Source of the DNA: Gammaproteobacteria bacterium | GTDB lineage: Bacteria; Pseudomonadota; Gammaproteobacteria; Methylococcales; UBA2780 | Direction of reading: 5' to 3' | Length of the DNA: 10,344 nt | Assembly (NCBI GenBank): GCA_003646305.1 | Contig: QNFJ01000061.1 | Span: 1-10,344, forward strand | Shown: one piece after another, positions 1 to 5,921 of the stretch | Layout: each line of letters starts with the position of its first letter | Numbering within the stretch: position 1 is the first letter of the stretch | Program-made: the position numbers and the translations under genes | The notes under the pieces: generated by a model | What the model saw: only the letters and a program-made list of their open reading frames with translations | What the model was told of the DNA's origin: nothing | Database searches by the model: none

Positions 1-2
1 CC

Positions 3-500
3 CCCGAAAAAGTTAATCAGCCAGTTGTCACGAGTGATACCTGCTTCTATACAGCTCACCTCAATGACCGGAAAACAGCGGTTACGTTGCAATCAGTGCT
101 GCAAAAGAATGCAATTCGGTCAGAAATAGTGGTCGAGAAAGTGGTTGAGAACGCTGGCTACTGGGCAATGTATCCCCCTGCAGCTGATATGAAGCAAGCC
201 AGGGCCAATGTTCGATTTCTAAAAGATAAAGGCGTAAAAGACTATTGGCTCTTCAGGAAAGGCTCGCGGAAAGGAGCCATTTCACTCGGTATGTTTAAAG
301 AACAGCGGCGAGCAGAAAGAATTAAGAAAGAATGGGCGAAACGAGGTGTTGAACTGGAAATAAAACCCCATTTAGTGAGACGAGACCGGTTTACGCTTGA
401 AATCCGTACAAGCAGACAGCTTGCCGAGCTAATTAAGTTGGCAAATAAAAGTTCAGAAGCAGTAATTGAAATAAAGTTGGAAGATAACCACTGCAACTGA
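3..500 (+). CDS. SPOR-domain protein, 5' end outside window
   Basis: The frame is open from base 3 to the TGA at 498-500 with no in-frame stop, so the true start lies upstream. A TTG at 87 would be an internal start and has no reason to be used. The visible part begins with a short Cys-containing segment (TCFYTA), then a helix (TAVTLQSVLQKN), then YWAMYPPAADMKQARANVRF, DYWLFRKG, GAISLGMF and a helix rich in K/R/E. This matches the beta-alpha-beta pattern of the SPOR (sporulation-related) peptidoglycan-binding fold, in the subgroup of small, N-terminally membrane-anchored proteins found after coaX (type III pantothenate kinase) in pseudomonads. SPOR domains bind septal glycan strands with few stem peptides; this subgroup has no well-defined role that I know of. 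The expected signal or membrane anchor is outside the window. The gene ends directly at the tRNA promoter and has no terminator of its own. Confidence 0.8.
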   Translation, partial: PEKVNQPVVTSDTCFYTAHLNDRKTAVTLQSVLQKNAIRSEIVVEKVVENAGYWAMYPPAADMKQARANVRFLKDKGVKDYWLFRKGSRKGAISLGMFKEQRRAERIKKEWAKRGVELEIKPHLVRRDRFTLEIRTSRQLAELIKLANKSSEAVIEIKLEDNHCN

Positions 501-529
501 TTGCCAAAAACCGTAAGATTGATTAAAAT
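501..529 (+). promoter_or_regulatory. Sigma-70 promoter of tRNA-Thr
   Basis: A -35 box TTGCCA (501-506, 5 of 6 consensus) and a -10 box TAAAAT (524-529, 5 of 6) are separated by exactly 17 bases. The C-rich stretch TTCCCC just after the -10 box resembles the GC-rich discriminator of stringently controlled stable-RNA promoters. Transcription would begin near 536-537, about 21 bases before the mature tRNA. The -35 box starts at the base right after the stop codon of the SPOR gene. Confidence 0.7.
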
Positions 530-537
530 TCCCCTTC

Positions 538-556
538 TTTGAAACAACGTTTCAAA
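538..556 (+). repeat. Perfect inverted repeat in the pre-tRNA leader
   Basis: TTTGAAAC (538-545) and GTTTCAAA (549-556) are perfect reverse complements around a three-base centre (AAC). The palindrome fills the space between the predicted transcription start and one base before the mature tRNA 5' end. In RNA it would make a short hairpin next to the RNase P cleavage site; in DNA it could be a binding site. The sequence is directly visible; any function is inference. Confidence 0.6.
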
Positions 557-557
557 T

Positions 558-633
558 GCTGGTGTAGCTCAGTTGGTAGAGCAGCTGATTTGTAATCAGC
601 CGGTCGCGGGTTCGAGTCCCATCACCAGCTCCA
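558..633 (+). tRNA. tRNA-Thr (anticodon TGT)
   Basis: The 76-base cloverleaf folds fully. The acceptor stem is GCTGGTG/CACCAGC (558-564/623-629), the D stem GCTC/GAGC (567-570/579-582) and the anticodon stem GCTGA/TCAGC (584-588/596-600). The loop TTTGTAA places the anticodon TGT at 591-593, and the T loop TTCGAGT is at 611-617. The discriminator is T630 and the CCA tail is encoded (631-633). It reads ACA and, by wobble, other ACN threonine codons. The T stem has an oddity: C607 faces A621, next to a G-T pair (606/622). In many gammaproteobacteria this tRNA heads a Thr-Tyr-Gly-Thr tRNA cluster before tufB; here it stands alone and is terminated at once. Confidence 0.96.
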
Positions 634-641
634 TACATATC

Positions 642-677
642 AAAGGCTTAGATGATTTTTCGTCTAAGCCTTTTTTG
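642..677 (+). terminator. Rho-independent terminator of tRNA-Thr
   Basis: An 11-base perfect stem (AAAGGCTTAGA 642-652 with TCTAAGCCTTT 663-673) extends inward by a T-G and a G-C pair, leaving a six-base loop (ATTTTT). The T run spans 671-676. It starts eight bases after the CCA tail, so the transcript ends as a single-tRNA unit and is insulated from the downstream glycan genes. Confidence 0.88.
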
Positions 678-1091
678 TTGGGGCTACTCTGGGGTGGGAG
701 AAAAAGTTATTTAAAAACTGATTCTGCTTCAGCATGGATTCTACACTCGCCTGTTTAATAGTCGATTCCACAGAATAACTTGATCCATTTCGGTCATAAA
801 CCTCTCTCGTTTAGTGTGTTTGTTTTTATGCTTATAGGCTAGTGACCCTAAGCTTTGTTGTTTCATTTTGGCTGTTTTCAGGCAGGCTGTTATGATGGGG
901 CTGTTATCTCATTTGGGGGAAGCTTGTCAGAGTTTTCCTGGCCGAAGAGTTGCTCTCTGCTGTTTTACTGGAGCGGGATGCTTTGAATGCACCTTGCCAG
1001 TTTAATTTTCAGTTTTGATCAATTACAGTCACCGGCTCTAGATGCGCATATTGGCAGAGTAAGGCAGTTGTTTTCTCAAAGGAATATTTAG
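678..1091. other. Gene-poor leader region before the glycan operon
   Basis: I see no convincing protein gene in these 414 bases. They contain a weak stem-loop (GCTTA 830-834 with TAAGC 849-853, inner GG/CC, followed by a T-rich stretch) that could be a second terminator, and the candidate promoter at 868-896. Short open stretches also occur: one at 892-1005 (37 codons) and one at 987-1091 (34 codons, in the frame of the next gene, with TAG directly before its TTG start). I found no JUMPstart/ops element (GGCGGTAG), no transposase remnant and no repeat of the tRNA 3' end that would mark an integration site. Confidence 0.5.
868..896 (+). promoter_or_regulatory. Candidate promoter of the glycan operon
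   Basis: TTGGCT (868-873, 4 of 6 to the -35 consensus) and TATGAT (891-896, 5 of 6 to the -10 consensus) are spaced by 17 bases. Transcription would start near 903, giving an untranslated leader of about 190 bases before the gene at 1092. It is the best match I found by eye between the tRNA terminator and that gene, but similar matches occur by chance in AT-rich DNA. Confidence 0.4.
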
Positions 1092-1652
1092 TTGAAGCCT
1101 ATTTTTGATTTGGTGTTAGCCATTTTTATCGGTTTATTATTGGTTGTTCCACTTTTAATAGTGGCATTGCTGGTTAAATTAACATCCAAGGGGCCGGCTT
1201 TGTACTGGTCGGATCGAGTGGGTATTGATAATGCAATTTTCAAAATGCCTAAATTTAGAAGTATGAAAATTGATACGCCTGCGGTGGCCACTCATTTGCT
1301 GGCAGATCCTAAAAGTGTATTAACGCCTATTGGCAATTTCTTGCGAAAATCAAGCCTTGATGAATTACCTCAACTCTGGACTATTCTGATCGGGGATATG
1401 AGCTTTGTTGGACCACGTCCAGCGCTATTTAACCAAGAAGATTTGATTGTGTTGAGGACGGAGAAAGGGGTACATAAGTTGAAGCCAGGACTTACTGGTT
1501 GGGCGCAGATCAATGGGCGAGATGAGCTGCCTATCCCTAAAAAAGTAGCTTTAGATGTAGAGTACCTGCAAAAGCGTTCTTTTTTGTTTGATTTAAAAAT
1601 ATTATGGATGACTTTTTTAAAAGTGATTCACCGTGAGGGAGTCTCTCATTGA
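1092..1652 (+). CDS. Small phosphoglycosyl transferase (bacterial sugar transferase family)
   Basis: This enzyme should move a sugar-1-phosphate from a UDP-sugar to undecaprenyl phosphate on the inner membrane face, the first membrane step of O-antigen, capsule or exopolysaccharide assembly. It has 186 residues, the length of the PglC-like minimal form, without the long N-terminal membrane domain of WbaP/WcaJ. One hydrophobic re-entrant helix (about residues 4-30) ends in the family's SKGPALYWSDRVG segment. Then follow KFRSM (54-58), the catalytic Asp-Glu pair D90-E91 in SLDELPQLW, GDMSFVGPRP (101-110) and KPGLTGWAQINGR (131-143). The start is TTG, preceded by AAAGGA at 1078-1083, and the family homology begins at once (KPIFDLVLA), so the start is well supported. 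The stop overlaps the next start (TGATG). The sugar is unknown; with a WbpM homologue next door, a 6-deoxy-HexNAc derivative is likely. Confidence 0.93.
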   Translation: MKPIFDLVLAIFIGLLLVVPLLIVALLVKLTSKGPALYWSDRVGIDNAIFKMPKFRSMKIDTPAVATHLLADPKSVLTPIGNFLRKSSLDELPQLWTILIGDMSFVGPRPALFNQEDLIVLRTEKGVHKLKPGLTGWAQINGRDELPIPKKVALDVEYLQKRSFLFDLKILWMTFLKVIHREGVSH

Positions 1653-3505
1653 TGTTTAAGAACCAAATTTTTTCCAAGCTACGGTCAAGCAGAACAATAT
1701 TCTTGCATGACTTACTGATGGTCCCAATTGCTTGGTTTGGTGCCTATTGGTTACGCTTTAACCTTGGTGTTATCCCCGAGTATTTCTGGCATGCGGCTCT
1801 TGGCTACCTGCCTCTGGTTGTTTTTGTGCAGGCAGTCTCTTCGTGGTTTTTTGGGCTTTATAGAGGTGTTTGGCGGTTTGCCTCAATACCCGATTTATTA
1901 AGGATTGGTAAGGCCGTATTAAGTGGCACTTTTATCGTCGCGTCAACGCTATTTCTCTACAGCAGGCTGGAAGATGTTCCTCGTTCTGTAATCCCTCTGT
2001 ATGCAGGACTACTTGTTCTTTTGTTGAGTACACCGCGCTTTTTGTACCGCTTCTGGAAAGATGGCGGCACATCGGCAAGAGGTGGTGGAAAGCGCACGCT
2101 CATCGTAGGTGCGGGGCATGCTGGAGATATGCTGGTTCGTGATTTACTAAGTGAATCTAACGCAGAATATAATCCGGTTATTTTTGTCGATGATGATAAA
2201 AATAAAAGAAAGCGGGAAATTCGAGGAATTCGCGTTGTTGGGTCAATCAGGAAAATTCCGAGGTTGATTGAGCGATTTCAGGTAGATGCTATTTTAATCG
2301 CAGTGCCATCCGCAAATGACAAAGAGATGCAACGAATTGTTGAAGTCTGTGAGTCTTGTGAAATCCCATTTCTGACCTTGCCATCGGTAGGGGAGATTCT
2401 TGCTGGAAAAATAACCCGAGAAGCGCTTCGCGAGGTTTCAATCGATGATCTTCTAGGGAGAGATTCGGTTAAGCTGGAGTGGGAGAGCATTAGGCGCAGC
2501 CTAGATAACAAAAGTATATTGGTGACGGGCGGTGGAGGTTCTATCGGTTCTGAGTTGTGCAGGCAGCTTGCACAAATTTCTCTTCGAGAGCTAATTATTT
2601 TTGAAAAGTCTGAATATAACCTCTATAAAATTGAGGGCGAATTAAAAACTCAATATCCTGACCTGACAGTTAGGGCACTACTTGGTGATGTGGTTGATAG
2701 GGATGCTGTTAGCCATATGATGAATCAGTTCCACCCCGATGTTGTTTTTCATGCTGCAGCCTACAAACATGTTCCGCTTTTGGAGTCTCAAGCAAGAGAA
2801 GCTGTGCGGAATAATGTGATCGGAACTTGTAATATTGCGCAGGAAGCGATTCGGGTAGGGTGCGATAAGTTTGTTCTGATTTCTACTGATAAAGCGGTTA
2901 ATCCAACAAATATAATGGGTGCGACAAAAAGGAGCGCAGAAATTTTCTGCCAGACAATGGACAGTGAAGCCGGAACCCGTTTTATCACGGTTCGGTTTGG
3001 CAACGTGCTAGGGTCGGCAGGAAGCGTCGTTCCACTCTTTCGCGAGCAGATTAAAAAAGGAGGGCCGGTAACGGTTACAGACCCGAATATTACCCGGTTT
3101 TTTATGACAATACCTGAAGCTAGCCAGTTGATTATGGAAGCAGCATCGGTTGGAGAAGGGGGAGAAATTTTTGTACTAGATATGGGAGAGCCAATTAAGG
3201 TCAATTATCTTGCAGAACAAATGATCAGGTTGAGCGGTAAGGAACCTGGAATTGATGTCGATATTGAGTACATTGGCCTCCGTCCGGGCGAAAAAATGTA
3301 CGAAGAGCTATTTCATGAAGATGAGAATCTTGCAGAAACTGGGCATAGCAAACTCTTTCTGTCTAAAAGCAGAGAGTCGGTATCAACGCTTGTGGGGTCA
3401 TTGCCTAGCTGTCTCGAAGAAGCGTGCCAGAACTTTGATGAAGAGAAAATCCGAGAAATTATTAAAGAGCTTGTGCCAGAGTATCGGCCTCAGAGCACTG
3501 AGTGA
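1652..3505 (+). CDS. wbpM: WbpM/CapD-type UDP-HexNAc 4,6-dehydratase, membrane-bound
   Basis: It is expected to convert UDP-GlcNAc to UDP-4-keto-6-deoxy-GlcNAc, the precursor of QuiNAc, FucNAc or bacillosamine-type sugars. The 617-residue length fits the large WbpM class. Four hydrophobic segments (about residues 17-36, 50-70, 88-103, 113-127) precede a Rossmann-like domain with GAGHAG (about 153-158). The catalytic SDR domain has TGGGGSIGSE (292-301), FHAAAYKHVPLLE (367-379), LISTDKAVNPTNIMGATKR and the late RPGEKMYEEL. The Asp-Lys pair D413-K414 and K426 are present, while the usual SDR Tyr is Met (M422), as known for large WbpM-type enzymes. ATG at 1652 shares one base with the upstream TGA, with GAGGGAG at 1635-1641 as ribosome site; a TTG at 1649 is possible but less likely. 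The reductase or aminotransferase that would finish the sugar is not in the window. Confidence 0.93.
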   Translation: MFKNQIFSKLRSSRTIFLHDLLMVPIAWFGAYWLRFNLGVIPEYFWHAALGYLPLVVFVQAVSSWFFGLYRGVWRFASIPDLLRIGKAVLSGTFIVASTLFLYSRLEDVPRSVIPLYAGLLVLLLSTPRFLYRFWKDGGTSARGGGKRTLIVGAGHAGDMLVRDLLSESNAEYNPVIFVDDDKNKRKREIRGIRVVGSIRKIPRLIERFQVDAILIAVPSANDKEMQRIVEVCESCEIPFLTLPSVGEILAGKITREALREVSIDDLLGRDSVKLEWESIRRSLDNKSILVTGGGGSIGSELCRQLAQISLRELIIFEKSEYNLYKIEGELKTQYPDLTVRALLGDVVDRDAVSHMMNQFHPDVVFHAAAYKHVPLLESQAREAVRNNVIGTCNIAQEAIRVGCDKFVLISTDKAVNPTNIMGATKRSAEIFCQTMDSEAGTRFITVRFGNVLGSAGSVVPLFREQIKKGGPVTVTDPNITRFFMTIPEASQLIMEAASVGEGGEIFVLDMGEPIKVNYLAEQMIRLSGKEPGIDVDIEYIGLRPGEKMYEELFHEDENLAETGHSKLFLSKSRESVSTLVGSLPSCLEEACQNFDEEKIREIIKELVPEYRPQSTE

Positions 3506-3540
3506 GAGAAAATGATTGGCAAAGCTAATTCTTTCAGGGC

Positions 3541-4998
3541 GTGACAGTGGACCGCTTTAATGTGTCTGAGGCTGGTGCTATTGACGGTTTTCATTTTGAC
3601 TTTAAAGGTGAGTCGTTGGTGTGCGAAAAGATCTTACGGCAGCTTCCTGGCCGGAGGATCGCCTGTCGTGCGCAATGGGGGGAGAGGATAGTTTTTGCGA
3701 AACTGTTTTTTGGGAAAAAGTTTGACTATTACGGTGAGCAAGAAAAACGAGGTGTTGCGGCTTTAGAGCAAGCTGGGGTTAGAACCAGTAGTTTAATCGA
3801 TACCTATTGCGATTCGGAAAAAAAAGTTATGGTTTTGCTGTTTGAATGGCTGGAAGAGGCCGGAACACTCGAGCAAAGGTTGAGTGAAGCAAAGTCTGAG
3901 AAGGAAAGGTTAACGCTACTTGAAACGGTGGTAGAGATTATCGGTAGGATGCATAAGCGGGGAGTAGAGCAGGTTGATATACACCTGGATAACTTCCTCG
4001 TGGTAAATGGAGCCGTTTACACCATTGATGGTGCGTTAGTGGATGACTCCGCCAAAAAAAGTGACTCGCCACTTTCATTTGATAAGTCTGTTCATAATCT
4101 GGCGCTGTTTTTTGCGCAATTCCCACCCGCAGACGATTCAAGAATTAAACATCTGCTCGGTCATTATCGGCAGGCATGTGGATTGTCTGAGCAAGAGCTA
4201 TCTTTGCATCGGATGGAGGAGAAAATTCTTGAGCTACGAAAGTGGCGGGAGAAAAAGTATGTTAGGAAAAAATCCTTACGTAATTGCAGCGACTTTGTTT
4301 GTAAGAAAAGCTGGAAGCGCTTTTCAGTTTTTGACAGAGAAACGTTAACGCCTGATCTGGAGACGTTTTGCCTGAATCCAGACCAGTTTTTTAGCAGAGG
4401 CCGTGTGCTGAAAAATGGGAGAAGCTCGGGTGTTAGAGTGGTTGAATTAGGCGGGAAAAATTACGTCATTAAAAAATATTACTTAAAAAATTATCTGCAC
4501 TTTATTTTTAGAAGTATATTGCCTTCTCGGGCTGAAGTCTCTTGGCGTAATGGCGTTTTGCTTCGCTACCTGCACATCGCGACACCTCGGCCCATTGTGT
4601 TGGTTGAAAATAGGTTCGGACCGCTCAGAGGGACGTCGTTTATCGTGACTGAGTTGATTGAAGGCGAACATGCTTGGGCCTATTTTGTCGAGGGAGGTCA
4701 TTCTGAAGAGAACTCGCGAGATGTGGCGAATAAACTGCTCAATATCTTAAAAAACCTGGAACGCGTAATGATTTCACACGGTGATCTGAAGGCAACCAAT
4801 GTCCTAATTTCACAAGGTGAGCCGTTATTGATCGACCTTGACGCAATGATTTCTTGGAAAAACGAAGAGGGCTTCAGGAAGCGATTTAGGAAAGATATCG
4901 AACATTTCTTGAACAGCTGGTCTAAAAATGAGCGAGCAGTTACCTTTTTCATGAAGTGTTTCAGCGAGGCTGGGCTTGTACAGCCGAAGAATGATTAA
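3541..4998 (+). CDS. Tandem WaaP/InaA-like kinase protein (two kinase domains)
   Basis: This 485-residue protein joins two kinase-like domains of the lipopolysaccharide-kinase (Kdo/WaaP, InaA) type, probably cytoplasmic as no signal or membrane segment is seen. In domain 1 (about 20-240), K54 in VFAK, an acidic helix around E66-E68, D146 with N151 in QVDIHLDNF, and D163 in TIDG fit the Lys, Glu, catalytic Asp/Asn and metal-binding Asp. In domain 2 (about 285-480), K311 in YVIKKYY, E332, D415 with N420 in HGDLKATN, and D432 in LIDLDA fit the same scheme. Both halves thus look able to bind ATP and act. WaaP-family members phosphorylate heptose or Kdo of the LPS core; this substrate is unknown, and protein kinase activity cannot be excluded. 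The start is uncertain: GTG 3541 sits one base after CAGGG, whereas GTG 3547 has better spacing. Its stop overlaps the next start (TAATG). Confidence 0.8.
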   Translation: MTVDRFNVSEAGAIDGFHFDFKGESLVCEKILRQLPGRRIACRAQWGERIVFAKLFFGKKFDYYGEQEKRGVAALEQAGVRTSSLIDTYCDSEKKVMVLLFEWLEEAGTLEQRLSEAKSEKERLTLLETVVEIIGRMHKRGVEQVDIHLDNFLVVNGAVYTIDGALVDDSAKKSDSPLSFDKSVHNLALFFAQFPPADDSRIKHLLGHYRQACGLSEQELSLHRMEEKILELRKWREKKYVRKKSLRNCSDFVCKKSWKRFSVFDRETLTPDLETFCLNPDQFFSRGRVLKNGRSSGVRVVELGGKNYVIKKYYLKNYLHFIFRSILPSRAEVSWRNGVLLRYLHIATPRPIVLVENRFGPLRGTSFIVTELIEGEHAWAYFVEGGHSEENSRDVANKLLNILKNLERVMISHGDLKATNVLISQGEPLLIDLDAMISWKNEEGFRKRFRKDIEHFLNSWSKNERAVTFFMKCFSEAGLVQPKND

Positions 4999-5921
4999 TG
5001 AACGATTCTGATAAGCCGTTGCCGCCCCCCTTCTTTTCTATAGTAATCCCCTGCTATAACTACGCTGACTATTTACCCCGCGCAGTAAATTCTGTAACCG
5101 AACAAGCTTTCGATGGGGTTGAAATTTTGATTGTGGATGACGGTTCAACGGATGAGACCGAATCTGTTGCCCAAAGCCTGGGTGAAGCGTGTGAAGATAA
5201 TGTTCTTCATTATCTATGGCAGGAGAACAAAGGGGCGGCGGCAGCAAGAAACAAGGGGGTCTCTGCTAGTAGTGGGGAGTTTATTCTCTTTCTCGATGCG
5301 GATGACGCGCTGATACTCGGTAGCCTCGAAAAGATACAGCGGTTTTTGTTGCAGCATGTGGAGACGGATGTACTGTTCGGTGGGCATATAAGTGTATTCC
5401 AAGATGGTAGAGAGAAAGCGTCTAAGCTAAAAGAATTTTCGAGGGATAATCAGGAAAATTTTGCCGATTATATTTTCAAAAATATTTCGGTGGTTAATGG
5501 TGCGATGGTAGTCAGAAGGGAGATCTTGGAAACGATAAGATACAATGAGGCATTAAGAGTTGCCGAGGATATTCCTGTTTTTGCTTTACTAATAGCTCGG
5601 TACAGCTGCTCTTCTATTGGTGATCCGTTGGTCAGGGTGTTCAAGCATGACGACAGCTTAAGGCATAACAGCAGGTATAGCGCTGAAGCCAACACAGGTG
5701 TGGTGGATGAGATTTTTGGCTCTCCACTCCTGCCTGAGGTGATGCAGAAACATCGCCAGAAATACCGGTCCCTGCGTTGGTTGTCCGCTTTTCGAACACT
5801 TTATAAGGCTGGAAAATGGGAAGAAGCTAGGCGCGCTTATCTTTGTGCGCTTTCCGCTGACCCTAGGGCGCTTTTAAAATTGAGAGCGCTAGGGAGATTT
5901 TTGCATGCCTGTTTTAAATAA
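4998..5921 (+). CDS. GT2-family glycosyltransferase
   Basis: A GT-A fold transferase that adds a sugar from a nucleotide donor to the lipid-linked glycan in the cytoplasm. Of 307 residues, the first 200 or so show the family signature in order: FSIVIPCYNYADYLPRAVNSV (13-33), ILIVDDGSTD (43-52, with the nucleotide-binding Asp), NKGAAAARNKG (77-87), the metal-binding DADD (100-103), and E190-D191 in the acceptor/base position. The C-terminal 60 residues look like a short helical, TPR-like hairpin (AGKWEEARRAYLCALSADP). There is no membrane segment. ATG 4998 overlaps the TAA of the kinase gene by one base, which suggests translational coupling because the ribosome site is weak (GAAGAA). The end overlaps the next gene by 17 bases. 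Donor and acceptor cannot be told from sequence. Confidence 0.93.
   Translation: MNDSDKPLPPPFFSIVIPCYNYADYLPRAVNSVTEQAFDGVEILIVDDGSTDETESVAQSLGEACEDNVLHYLWQENKGAAAARNKGVSASSGEFILFLDADDALILGSLEKIQRFLLQHVETDVLFGGHISVFQDGREKASKLKEFSRDNQENFADYIFKNISVVNGAMVVRREILETIRYNEALRVAEDIPVFALLIARYSCSSIGDPLVRVFKHDDSLRHNSRYSAEANTGVVDEIFGSPLLPEVMQKHRQKYRSLRWLSAFRTLYKAGKWEEARRAYLCALSADPRALLKLRALGRFLHACFK

Noticed and set aside
573..758. 61-codon ORF beginning inside the tRNA.
   Set aside because: It reads through the tRNA and its terminator; its peptide is a by-product of RNA gene sequence.
892..1005. 37-codon ORF starting inside the candidate -10 box, with a FPGRR segment resembling LPGRR near the start of the kinase protein.
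   Set aside because: Only about five residues and ten bases agree with the kinase gene (935-944 and 3644-3653), which is expected by chance in 10 kb. There is no ribosome site and no kinase motif follows.
2523..2536. GGCGGTGGAGG, resembling an ops/JUMPstart element (GGCGGTAG).
   Set aside because: It lies inside the coding sequence and encodes the glycine-rich nucleotide loop of the dehydratase.
2788..3204. 138-codon ORF on the minus strand.
   Set aside because: It is antisense to the conserved catalytic domain of the dehydratase and shows no motif of its own.
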